From Blastomussa wellsi (taxonomy: Eukaryota > Cnidaria > Anthozoa > Scleractinia > Plerogyridae), in NCBI GenBank assembly GCA_947652115.1, contig OX393563.1:10595861-10659860 (forward strand): a stretch of DNA of 64,000 bases, in the 5' to 3' direction. A program made the translations under genes and the position numbers. Position 1 is the first letter of the stretch, and each line of letters opens with the position of its first letter. Under the pieces are notes generated by a model that was given only the letters and a program-made list of their open reading frames with translations, searched no databases and was not told where the DNA came from. Below are positions 13,901 to 24,604 of this stretch, one piece after another.

Positions 13901-16900
13901 TGTCCCCGATTGTTTACAACACCCACTTGTGCCCTTGCTCTGAACGCGGAGGCAGATCTCGTTTCCGGAAGCAAAAACTCGCAACGTCTAGTTTGTAAAC
14001 ACCGATGCAAAGAGATTTTAGTTAGTTATGTTTTCAATTCCCCCCAAAAAATAATTTTAAAACTGGCTAAGAAAAAAAGCGATCTAAACAGAAAATGGGC
14101 TATTTTTTTAATAGAAATACGTTTTACCCGATAGCCAAAGCAAATTTACTCATGTAGTTTATTTTAAAGAGAATCTAAAATGGATTGTGTTACTGGTGAT
14201 GTTTGAGAGAAAACAGTACACTGAGAGTTAGGACAGCTGGATTTCGATTAATTTAGTAGGCTTTCAAGGAAAATCAATTAGGACGCTGGGGTATAAAATT
14301 AATAATGGATTAACTATAATGATTTGTAAACGGTTCAAATTCGGCATGTTTAAAAGTGTTCAATTAAAGGGAAGTTTATTTAAACGAAGTGGTTTAATAA
14401 AAAGGGCTTTAGCAAACAGAAAGGAGGAGCAAATATGGTATTAAAAACGCTCTTTCGCCCGCTTGTCACCAAACTTTGTGGACTTTGTTTCAATATTTTT
14501 CCCTCTCGAATTTACCCCTCTAGCAACTGAAAAAGAACTTGAAACATACCAAAAAATTAAACGTCGAATGGTGAAACAGCGATCGAAAACACTGACAAGC
14601 TTGTTAATTACGCTTCACTCGAGTCTACGTTTTCTTTTTCTTTTCTTGTCTCTGGCGCTAATGAAAGGGGAACAGGTGATTTTTGTTATATCTGTAAATC
14701 GGCTCCTTTGTATTCTGATAACATCACACTAGTTTTGTTGAAATTCTATCTTGCTTGAATGGTTCACTACTCGAAAAAGTGAGCGTGATGGAAAAGGCAT
14801 TGTGAAGTCAGTATTTTAATTTTAAACCCTCGAGCTTTACGCTTTTTCTTTCTTTTTTCAAATCGCGCCATTGCGCATTCAATTTAGTTATTCGTATGCA
14901 CTGTAACAAATCACACAAAATGCGTCAAGATTTACTAAATCGGGTCCTTTTCTAATTTCTTGGGGTGTTTTTCTGTTTAATTTAGTTTTAATTTGGTAGT
15001 ACTTTGTCGAAAACTTTTACTGGCACCAACAATAGCACAATGCTTTGGCAACTTTAACTTATTTCATTTAACTCGAGATTTAGCGGCTCTCACTTAAAAG
15101 TGTGTCTTCTAATTATTTTTTTGCTGTGTATGTGCCTTTTAATTACATCAGCATTTCTTGAAATTCGGAATAAATGCGGTGGGTCGGAGCCGCAGTTAAT
15201 TAGGAGTTTTAAATTGGTTTTATTGAGTTCGTCACCTGGTTTTTGAAGACAGCTTTTTATGTCTTTTTCTTCTCTCATAATTGTAAAGAAGCATTTGTCA
15301 TGAAAGCTCGTATCACATATCATGAATCAACAATGCCATTTCTTTCTCGGTGAGGCTTTTGCGTTAATCAAAAATCATTCATTTGCCCCCCAGGTCATAT
15401 GTTAAATGTAAGTTTACTTGCTGTTATACCACTTTCGGCTGCAAGTAAAAATCTAACCACCCCCAGCATTAATGATGAAGGAACCTTCGCTTCGGGGTGA
15501 TAGCAAGCCTGTCACCACAAACACAGTGTATTAACAACCGATGCTAGAACCTGAGAGAGAAAAGAAAAAACAATGGAATTGTAGGCGTGAAGCAAAAAGG
15601 GTGACAACTTGCATGTTTTCTGTCAAACAAGGAGTAAAATGAACGTATTTACACATACCCAGTTTTAATGTAAAGTTAATTAAGAAAAATATTCTCGAAT
15701 TTGGTTTAGTGCGAGTTAAAGCACTAGCATGTCATTTTTTGGTTTACTTCGAGCTTGCTTTACAAGACTGAAATATATAAAACAACTGTTTTTTTCTCTC
15801 ATTTCCTGTTGAACATTTTTGGGATGCATACTCTTCTGATCTATACTTCTTACTACAATAAACACGTGCCTACTGTACGGCTTTACAGTCTTCTCACTCT
15901 ACAAGGTTGTTTTCATATGGAGTAGGGTTACATTACTTGGCTATTGCCGCAGATGGTGGTTTCTTTATTACACTGAACGAGGCTAACAACATACAGAAAA
16001 TACACGGTGTAACAGGATTCCGTTAAAGCCTTTCGCGGCACCTACCAAGTATTGATTTGTTTAACCAGACGAAAATCCCTGTCTCTAGCTGCGATTTTCT
16101 AATTTAAATGCTGTATAATAATTTCTTTTCGTAGTTATGGTGAACGTTCAAATTGCGGATGAGTTGAACACCTTAAATCATTTTGTAACCAGAATACATT
16201 TGTATCTATTAAAAAGTGTCGATAAAATTCACGATTTGAAAGCTTATAACGCTTGTGATGTTTCCTATGTTTTACTAAAACCAAGAAACGACAATTTAAC
16301 GGTTGTTAAAAGACAATGGAAATTGATTTCAGTATTCTCAGTAAGAACCTAATAATAATTTTGTTCCTACTTTTAAATATATATCTAAAATACTCCCATG
16401 TATAGGATCGACGCATTTTTAAAATGTCCCTTAACTATATCCAAAAAGTTCGAATGCCTTATTTATAATAACGAAGGATTATTGTTTTGGCTTTGATTTA
16501 TGAAAAACGTTTTTATTTCTAGGTTTGATTTCAAGCTGTTTGTGAAGCACTTCGTATAATTTACCGCGCAGCGTGAAATGTTTATCTTGGAATTGAACCA
16601 CCTCAACCACTTTCCACATTTCCTTTACGCTATTGTATTTTTAAAAACAGGAAATCGCACCCAACTGAGTTTTATATTAGAAAAATATATCTTTGTTTGC
16701 AGTTGAGAGAATTATGAACTTATAGATCTTTTTTTCTCTTTATTTCTAAAGAAGACCCTGTTTACAAATTTAGCCACGAGAGAGTCAAAAGCAACGTTGT
16801 ACCTGGCAGACTGAAGTGTACGCTTTGCAGAAGAGGATTCAACTCTAGAAGCAACCTGCGGTCGCACATGCGTATTCACACGTTGGAGAAGCCTTTCCAG

Positions 16901-17155
16901 TGCAAGTATTGCAAGAAGTCGTTTTCACAGTCTTCAACGCTTCGGAACCACACAAGACTTCACACGGGCGAAAAGCCCTACAAGTGCGTTGTGTGCCACT
17001 TCGCCTACTCGCAGCTGGCAGGACTGCGGGCTCATCAGAAGTCGGCTCGGCATCGACCTTTACACGAGGCTGCAAAAGCGGCAAGCCAAAAATTAGAGAC
17101 AAATCACAGCGAGCATTCACCAGACTCTCCCAAGCTTGAAAGCACTCCCCAATAG
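7988..17155 (+). CDS. PRDM12: PRDM12 orthologue, PR-domain zinc-finger protein (4 exons)
   Basis: Exons 7988-8162, 10651-10949, 11907-12216 and 16752-17155 join in frame (phases 1, 0, 1) into 395 residues; human PRDM12 has 367. The N-terminal region carries an [11 protein letters not shown] motif. The PR (SET-like) domain spans exons 2-3, with [50 protein letters not shown] and [12 protein letters not shown]. Exon 4 encodes three C2H2 fingers: CTLC...HMRIH, CKYC...HTRLH and CVVC...H-x5-H, the last ending in KSARHRP. This order and wording match PRDM12 rather than PRDM8 or PRDM13. PRDM12 is a nuclear regulator of neural and sensory fate, linked to H3K9 methylation through G9a in vertebrates; that role is known for the family and inferred here. 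The C-terminal tail lacks the poly-alanine tract of the human protein. The start at 7988 is the first ATG in the open frame after a TGA at 7940; a second ATG lies at 8000. A 5' non-coding exon cannot be excluded. Confidence 0.93.
8163..10650 (+). other. PRDM12 intron 1
   Basis: Phase-1 intron with donor GTAAAT at 8163 and a pyrimidine-rich acceptor ending CAAG at 10650. It interrupts the N-terminal region just before the PR domain. I see no repeat or gene inside its 2.5 kb. Confidence 0.8.
12217..16751 (+). other. PRDM12 intron 3
   Basis: A 4.5 kb phase-1 intron separates the PR domain from the zinc-finger exon. The donor is GTTAGT at 12217; the acceptor follows a T-rich run and ends at 16751. 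The spacer exon before it ends in a run of acidic residues (EEEDEEPEQ). I find no ORF or transposon I can name within it. Confidence 0.75.
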
Positions 17156-17735
17156 CTGACAATTCTATTGGAATTGACTACTTAATTAAGAAGAAGCTAG
17201 TAGGAAGCCCCAATCTTGATTAAGTGGTATTCCTCCAGAATATGAAAGTAAACACACTTAGCTTCGATCTTCAATAGTCAATAGAAAAGCTAAGGATTTA
17301 AGAGCAAAGACAGTCTCTTAGAACAAAAAAGAAATCATTCTTAATTTCGCTGAAGATATAGTTATATGAACAGCTTTAAACTGACTTTAAATATAGATTA
17401 TATTTGATACTAGGAAATTGAGTATAAAAAGGACATTTTAAAAACGTGGTCTTCTTAAAGCTGCCGCTGCGAAATGTTAATTTTTCTGTGAGCTGGTGGC
17501 CGATAGATCGGTGATGAAGACAAATCAATGAAAATGGCAATCAGGAGGAACTTCTGCACTTTTCAGTTGTATATAGTGTAAATATTTTGTAAAAAATTTT
17601 GCTAGAAAGCTTTAATGAACGTTGTATAAAAGTATTAGGAGCACGCTTCCATTTAAGTTGTCAATATGATTGACACGAGTGCCAGTTTAAGATATATGGG
17701 TCGACTCTAGTTTACTCAAGTACCGTTTTGTAGGA

Positions 17736-17741
17736 AATAAA
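17736..17741 (+). terminator. Poly(A) signal AATAAA for the PRDM12-like gene
   Basis: This canonical AATAAA lies about 580 bases after the stop codon on the gene strand, in an otherwise featureless 3' flank, so it is a plausible 3' UTR end. No transcript evidence is available. Confidence 0.45.
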
Positions 17742-20460
17742 CAGACATCCACATGGAATATAGGTGTCGTGTTTACAGTTCGCTTTCTGGAAGCATCACC
17801 TGCTGCATAAATGCAGTTGCTGGGCCTTGTGATTTCTTCCACTTCAAATGAGGACATGATGTTTTGTCACAATATTCGACTCACGATGTAAACACGAAAA
17901 TGGAAAGGGACATTCACTTCAAGAACTTAATAACGGGTTTATAAAGAAACAATTTTCTCCTTTCATCAAAGCTCAATTTTCTATTTAACTTGGGTGGCAT
18001 ATGTTTGCCTTAATTTCGTAAGCCACATTTGTTCCTATAACTGACAGAAGAAAAAATGGGCTTTTCAGTCTCATCTTGTTGGTTTCAAAACTACTTCAAT
18101 TTATAACATTTCGGTTAAAAGCGGGGAAATGGTTATTTATTTGCTGAGATTATACTTAAATTTCCATGTCCGACCTTTGCCAGTTTTACAAATTGACTGA
18201 CGTTAAAGTTCAGCATATAATCGTCCTTCTTAAGTTAAAATGGTGAGAAACTATTCAAACTGCAGTTTCCAAAAGCCGATGCTTACCGTCTTCAACGTTT
18301 GTTCACATAAAAACAGTGCATTCAATTACTTTTAATTAACTCGGCCAAGCTATGTTTAAAGAAACGAACAATTAATTGATTTTTTAATTTGAATCGGCCG
18401 ATAACAGAGATCTTTATTCCAAAAAATTCCTGAAATGAAAATTTATTTTTAACATTTCACTTTGTAATTACCGTTTATTTGCCAGTTTATCGAGTAAAAA
18501 AGCTGGGATCACCTTTGTTTTAAAATGTCCAGTCGGTGATAGTTATCAACGTTTCGATATCATCAAATTTTGTCCCTAAGTGATCTTTAAAAATGCGCAA
18601 GCAATGTAACAGATTATTCCGAGATCAGTCAAGATAAGCCCAGCCTTTTTAAGCCGGATCTGAGGGATACGATACGATCAACTTGATTAATAATTGTAAC
18701 CGCTCTTTCATTCTTAGCATTATCAAAACTAAGAAGCTGCCGCCATCGGGACTTCTTTTTTCAGTTTGCAGTCGAACCTCGACATTGCAGATTATCTCAA
18801 ATTAAAAATGCGCGCAAGTAGTTTGGCGTACTATAAAGCCGATCGAAATCACGTGCACCGCTCGTGCCATATGTAATCAAGAGTGTAAACTAATCGTAGC
18901 AAACGTTGGAAATTTCTTTAAACAAATCACTTGGCGGACTCAAACAATAAGTATTTCTTACAATTCAGGGTTCTTATAATTTCGTCTCCTGGTTTGATTG
19001 GCTTCTTTGGAATCCTAAGCAAACCACTTTGTTAAATTTGAAAACTTGTAACTACTGCCATCGCGTTCTTCGTGATTGAAACCTCCTTAAACACTGTCCT
19101 TTATTGGCTTCTCTTTATTGCTTACGGGGATTTGCACCTGAGTGTCGAAAGGTAGTCGCATTCGCTTTGGTTTTGTGTTACTACGCTTCGCTTACTACGC
19201 TACGCTCAGGTTTAAAAAGAATCGCACCACTTTCTCTACCCCGTCCGAGGTCCAAACACCTTACCCTTTTTATGCCTGTTAGGTTCGTACCCTTTTAATT
19301 ACCTGGATAGCCTCTTAATAATTCTCGTGCGTCTCTTCGACATTTGTTTTGAAACTCCTTTTCAATGCCTTCATGTAAGCTCAAATTACATTAATTACAT
19401 TTTCCCGCCGAGAAGGGGAGATTCCTACTCTTTTATGTATCTCCAGCCTAGAAAAGGAAAACCTTTCGTATAAAGCCTCCCTATATTCTCTACTATGGAA
19501 AACACTCCCCCTCCGGGAGGGGGTTTGGAACTTATAAGATTATAAACGGAGCTTTTTGAAAAATAACGCTAACTGTGACGTTTATCTGAGAAAACACTAA
19601 ACTGAGTCATTAGGGTAACTTAAAGGGTGTACACGGCTGTAAATGTACATAGCAGTAAACAGTGCACACGATTTATCTATCACAATGACTATTGCAGAGG
19701 GTGGGGGGAGAGAAACTCCCTTTGTAAAAGAACTTTGTGAAAGTGCGACACAGCGGTCCCGAGCAACCGAGAGTGCGCCGTGGCAATCGAATGGTTGCTA
19801 AGGGCATAGTGAGTAGAGAAGAATAGTTAGAAGAATGGTTATAGCTTCATAGCCATTTTCTTCTTTTCACCATGCCAAAGAGGAAAGGGAAAACAGTAAG
19901 AACGTCTGTCGGTGGCATCCTCGGAGACCCAAGGGGCAGTTAATCGAGGTGAAACGAAGTAAACGCGGCAAAACTCTGAACGACAAACGTTTTCAATAAT
20001 TGCTGAAGGAGCCCCTATGAACTGAGTCTCTCCAAACCATTTCCAAAGCGCTCTGTGAATACTGAAAAATGCTTTGTATTATTCTGACCAATCAGGAGCC
20101 ATCATTTGTAGAGCCGTTTGGAAATGGTCTGGAGAGATTCGCTGGGAAAAGCGAGGTTTTGCGAATTATAATAACTAAAAGAATCCTAATGATTCTCAGA
20201 TGATTTGCCATTTTGCGGTTGTTGAATGCCGCTGGGTTATTTTTCTTTTTTGTTTTTTGGCGGCGTGAAACGTCAGGCAAGAAATCTGTTATGTTCGCAT
20301 TCTACACGCATGCATGCAGTAACATAATAAGGAGTTTCGAGAAAAACGAAGTATGGGTGACGCCTCCCTTAGAAAAGACTTCATGGAAAGTTGATTCACC
20401 CGTTCCTAGGCACTGTATGTCTTCAAAGAAAACTGCCACCCAAAGAACATTTGGAAATAT
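17742..20460. other. Intergenic region between PRDM12 and the YEATS2-like gene
   Basis: The two genes converge here, so the stretch holds two 3' ends. A short GC-rich inverted repeat (CCCCCTCC / GGAGGGGG) lies at about 19504-19525. No coding exon is convincing. Confidence 0.5.
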
Positions 20461-20466
20461 TTTATT
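20461..20466 (-). terminator. Poly(A) signal (minus strand) for the YEATS2-like gene
   Basis: TTTATT on the plus strand reads AATAAA on the minus strand, 110 bases beyond the stop codon of the single-exon gene. The spacing fits a short 3' UTR. No genomic poly(A) tract follows it, which argues against a recent processed retrocopy. Confidence 0.6.
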
Positions 20467-20575
20467 GAGTGAAGGAAGGCAAGTCATCTGTTAAGGAACA
20501 GAGTTTCAGCGCTGCATTTCGGTGCATTCACTACCAAGAATGTTATGTTACGTTATGTTCATCAACAAGAAACAG

Positions 20576-23131
20576 TTATTTCTCCTCCTTAGGCAAAACC
20601 TCACCAAGAAACGCATTACGAAGAAAATCACAATATGGAAGGGAACAGACAGCTCTGTACACGTGGCTTGGTATAACAAGCCGAGGACCGTGTGACGTAC
20701 TTTGGTCAGTGGCAACAGCCCATGATTGACGAATAATATCCTCGGCAAACCTTTTGCATGCCGCTAAAACGAGGCTTTCAATCACGGGAACGTTTACTCC
20801 GTCGGTGCTGATAGCTGTTAGCTTGACTCCAATGTCGCTGCACGTTTCGCGGAGCCAGGTCTGTTCTGGAGTTGGAAGAATCGAATAAATTACTGACTTA
20901 CTTTCCTGAGGTTCGGTCGTTTCCTTTTTGGGCGTGAAACCAACGACATCTATTTCCAAGTCTTCTGAGTCATCGTCTGGTTTTGGTGCATCAGGTAGAC
21001 AACTTTCTTTAACTTCAGCTTCAGAGAATAGCTCACTTGCCGGCGTGAAGCTGTTGAAGGTTGGCTCTTCGCATTTGTGAGCTTCACTTTCTTCAGATTG
21101 TACTTTAGCACTTATACGGCCTCCACAGAGCTTACAAAAGGAAACAGTTTCGTCCACTGCCAGTTTTTCACACGGCGCGTATCCAAACCGACGACACCAT
21201 ATCATGACATCTTTGGTGCCGAGCTTACATGAAGGCATACTGCTGGATATACGGCGCCGCATAGCGACTGCCCTCTGCCACTCGCAGGCTCTCCTCTTAC
21301 CAATGTTCCAGCCAAGAAACTGATCAACAGAGGCGGCACAATAGTGATGCTTTACGACGTTTCTTTCAGGATCAATCAAAGGATGTTCTTTCACAGCCTT
21401 CCTCAAAATTTCATTTACTTCGTCCGTGAATTTGCTATGTTCATCAAGACTGCTGGAGTTAAGCTCAGGGCTACTGCACCGTGAAGCTGGTAGACTGTTA
21501 ACTGGTGTTGACACAGCGGATGAAAACGCAGATGAACCAACAGACACTGGAAATTCTAACTTCAGTTTTTTCAACTGAGGATACTGCGATGAAATGTCTG
21601 ACCTGGACGGTACCTTCCTCGCTGTGGCAAGCGTTTCAGCTTGTACTTGGTTCTTGTCACTATTTACAGCGTTTCCTTTTATGTTGTTACTGTGACCTGC
21701 GGGAACAGCGAGTAGATTCGTCGCGGGAAAGCTTTCTTCATTGCCGGACAAGGTAAGTGGGATGCAGTTGTCTTCAAATGTCCTGCGATCCAGCTCCAAG
21801 TCTACAACAGTCTCAGAACCCAGTGTCTGAAGCCCTGTGTACGTTCTGTCCAACTTAAGTTCGTGAAAGATGTCCACTCTCTTGTTCCTAGGATCAACGA
21901 AATGTAACTGGACGCGCACAGGAAATTCACCCCAACCTCTTCTTGTCAAATGAAAAGGTGGATTGTTTACCTCCACTATGTCGTTTGGTCTATAACTCGG
22001 ATGAAGAAAGAACCATACTTTACTTATAAATCGATCAATGCTTGGGTCTTCAGGTGAACCGCGGACATACACCATCCACTTATGGGTCGATTTATCATTA
22101 TCTTCTCGCCTGTCAATGGATAAGTACTTTGATGTGTTACCAACAATAATTCGTTTCTTTATATAGAATCGTGAACCCGTACATGCAACTTCCACTGCAG
22201 AAGCACTAGAAAGGTTTCCTTCTGCACTTGAAAGGTTTCCTACAGCACTTGAATGGTTTCCTTCTGCTCCTGAAAGGCTTCCTACAGCATTTGAAAGGTT
22301 TCCCTCTGCACTTGAAAGGCTTCCTAAAGCACTTGAAAGGTTTCCCACTGCACCTGAAAGGTTTCCCACTGTACTTGAAAGGTTTCCGGTTTCTCTTTGA
22401 GGGTTTTCTTCACTTAAATTAAGTTTAGGTAAATTGTGAGCGACTGTATCATTTGATTGATCGGACTTATTTAGTTGTTGTTCTCTCGACGTTTGATTAG
22501 AAAGGACAGGCATCGAATTCTCTCTTGAAGAACTTGAGGCACTTGAATGACAACGGCTACTGTCAGTTTGAACCACGCTGCTAGTATTTCTCGCTTCAAG
22601 GGTTATCTTGGATTGAAATCTGTTGTCAACAAGACCATTGTTTGTCAATGACCTGATACCTTCAGATTTCTCGGCTCCAAACTGATTGGTTGTTTCCGAT
22701 TTACATTGAATACTTCCTGCAGTACTGCCTATTTCATTGTAACGATTCTGGACACCAGTAGTTGCAAATTCAACTCGCTTGTTACGATTCCGAGCTGACT
22801 TTTTTAGCTGACAGTAGCTCAAATTTCCATTCGTTACTCCAGTTGTTTTATGCCCAGACGAACCGTAATATTTCGCCAAAACACAGGCTCTTAACCGGTC
22901 CAACATGACCTTCACTTGACTGATTCTCTCGTCGATTAAATCAATTTCTCTCTCCTTCAAATGTACCTCAAAGCCAAACTGCTGACGAATGATACGATCG
23001 ATCTGCTGCATCGCTTGTTCCTTTGCATCTTGCTGTCGTGTGTTAAGGCTTCCTTGTTCCCGCTTCCGTTCACTGCTGACAGATTCGTAATCTGGATCTT
23101 CCGTTTCTTTGCCGTCCAAGCTATTGTCCAT
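20576..23131 (-). CDS. YEATS2: YEATS2-like histone acyl-lysine reader (ATAC complex), single exon
   Basis: One uninterrupted frame of 851 residues. Residues about 35-95 are a charged helical segment ([20 protein letters not shown]). Residues about 245-310 are a Ser/Asn-rich array of nine 7-residue repeats. A YEATS domain covers about 317-460 and includes [45 protein letters not shown] and LDRTYTG; the aromatic pocket residues (Tyr in HPSYRP, Trp in GWGEF) are present. A region around [20 protein letters not shown] and a CKLCGG knuckle follow. The C-terminus (about 746-851) resembles the YEATS2 histone-fold tail that pairs with NC2-beta. YEATS2 reads crotonyl- or acetyl-H3K27 in the ATAC acetyltransferase complex; that is family knowledge. 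The protein is shorter than human YEATS2 (about 1,400 residues), whose gene has many introns, so an intronless copy is unusual. The domain order is complete and there are no stops, so it looks functional. ENL/AF9 and GAS41 lack this C-terminal tail. Confidence 0.87.
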   Translation of the reverse strand: MDNSLDGKETEDPDYESVSSERKREQGSLNTRQQDAKEQAMQQIDRIIRQQFGFEVHLKEREIDLIDERISQVKVMLDRLRACVLAKYYGSSGHKTTGVTNGNLSYCQLKKSARNRNKRVEFATTGVQNRYNEIGSTAGSIQCKSETTNQFGAEKSEGIRSLTNNGLVDNRFQSKITLEARNTSSVVQTDSSRCHSSASSSSRENSMPVLSNQTSREQQLNKSDQSNDTVAHNLPKLNLSEENPQRETGNLSSTVGNLSGAVGNLSSALGSLSSAEGNLSNAVGSLSGAEGNHSSAVGNLSSAEGNLSSASAVEVACTGSRFYIKKRIIVGNTSKYLSIDRREDNDKSTHKWMVYVRGSPEDPSIDRFISKVWFFLHPSYRPNDIVEVNNPPFHLTRRGWGEFPVRVQLHFVDPRNKRVDIFHELKLDRTYTGLQTLGSETVVDLELDRRTFEDNCIPLTLSGNEESFPATNLLAVPAGHSNNIKGNAVNSDKNQVQAETLATARKVPSRSDISSQYPQLKKLKLEFPVSVGSSAFSSAVSTPVNSLPASRCSSPELNSSSLDEHSKFTDEVNEILRKAVKEHPLIDPERNVVKHHYCAASVDQFLGWNIGKRRACEWQRAVAMRRRISSSMPSCKLGTKDVMIWCRRFGYAPCEKLAVDETVSFCKLCGGRISAKVQSEESEAHKCEEPTFNSFTPASELFSEAEVKESCLPDAPKPDDDSEDLEIDVVGFTPKKETTEPQESKSVIYSILPTPEQTWLRETCSDIGVKLTAISTDGVNVPVIESLVLAACKRFAEDIIRQSWAVATDQSTSHGPRLVIPSHVYRAVCSLPYCDFLRNAFLGEVLPKEEK
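22211..22399 (-). repeat. 21-bp coding minisatellite in the YEATS2-like gene
   Basis: Nine tandem 21-bp units (plus-strand consensus about AAAGGTTTCCTTCTGCACTTG) encode GNLSSAx heptads just before the YEATS domain. Units differ by a few substitutions and stay in frame. The segment is probably a flexible Ser/Asn-rich linker. Confidence 0.93.
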
Positions 23132-24604
23132 TGCTTTGCTGTGTAAAGGAAAACTGCTTAAACTTTAAGGTAATATGCCGCTATGCCAGGTTATTTGCAA
23201 TGATATTCTCGAAGAAATTTTCCATTCGTGTATGTTTACGTTTGGTACGCGTGCTCAGGTAATAATGGCGCTGACAAACGATTTATTCGCGGGCGCAGTA
23301 TCCTTCTCGCTTTCCCCAGGCCACTCAGCGCAGATTGCTTGTTTTCAGCATGGAAGGTAGAGTATTTTCTTCAGAAGATAAGTTAGAAAACAAAGAAATA
23401 TCTATGAAAGCAGAAAAACTTTTTGGTACAGATAATACGTTTCTCAAATATTCTATAACATTTTGAAACTATTCTATCCTCAAAACTGGTGAAACTAAAA
23501 GCCCATATTTTCGACTTAAACTACCTACCCCTCCCCTCTTCAAATGATTATGACTGTTGTACAAATGGCGGCAACATGGAACGTGTTGCTGGATATAAAA
23601 CCACTTTTTGCTCGCCATCGACAACGGCCTGCTCATGGCCATATGTAGCAGAGTTGGGAAAGCAACAATGGACGTTTCTGTTATTGGAACAGTTGAAATT
23701 ATTGCGGGTAACAGGTAAATCTTCTGAAGAGGGTTCTGAGAACGGAGCTCTGTCGACATTCTTTGATCTTTGGAATATTTTTGAGGGGTTAAGGGGAAAA
23801 GTTCGCTTTTTTTCCACACAGCTAATACATGTACAGTGGCTGGCACACTGATGACAATCTAAGCAAATTCAATCCGGGAGACCGCCAATTTTGCATCAAG
23901 ATACCTCTTCTCAGTCTTCAAAACACAGAGCTTTACCAATTCATCTAAAAATAGTGCATCAAATATTTCAAAATTTCCTCCCAAATTCAGCCCAAGTCAG
24001 GGTAGAAACTTGTATTTAAACCATTTTCCTTCATATTTGGGAGAATTGGTGATTACGGGAGACCGGGAGATTCATTCTGTGTCCAGGAGGAGGGGGTGAA
24101 TAGGTTCGCGGATCAACGGATTTAGCCTTAAAAAGCACACGGATTGCGGATTTCAACGAAAAATTAAGCGGATTCGCGGATTTAAAAAATGCAGTGGATC
24201 ACGGATTAGCTGATAATTTTAGCTCGGATTCCAGACTCTGCATGCTATGAAGCCCGGATCGTGGCCTTTGCCAGAGTCGCAGTTTTATCGTTTTGTCCAT
24301 TTTCTGTTAGAACCAGACTCAAACTTTAAAACTGGCTTTAAAACTGCTTTAAAAAGTTTTCAAGGAATGTGGATGCAGATTTAAACAAAAATAGTGGCGG
24401 ATTGACGGATTTGGCCAAAAAAATAGCCCGGATTGGCGGATTCATGTACCCCTATTCACCCCCCTCCGGGGGACTCCTGGATAATGTGGGAGAGTTGTCA
24501 TGAATACCTCGAGTCACTCCATACCAATGGTTGGGAGGAGAGCTCAGCCAATCAGTTGAATTCTACTACGTTTTTATTATTGTTTTTCTTCTTCATTTGC
24601 AAAG
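23132..24604. other. Divergent intergenic region between YEATS2-like and UHMK1 genes
   Basis: The two genes are transcribed away from each other, so both promoters should lie in this 1.5 kb. The middle (about 24100-24450) is a degenerate low-complexity repeat built from GGATT and GCGGATT words, ending in a short CCCCCCTCCGGGGG palindrome near 24460. I see no clear TATA box. Confidence 0.5.

Noticed and set aside
16845..17162. Minus-strand frame of 105 residues over PRDM12 exon 4
   Set aside because: Antisense of the zinc-finger exon.
19873..19893. Possible short exon starting MPKRKGK before a GTAAGA
   Set aside because: Only seven codons of generic basic residues, with no partner exon.
23469..23851. 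Overlapping 120-125 residue frames on both strands
   Set aside because: Similar length on both strands, no domain, between two divergent genes; probably chance frames in non-coding sequence.
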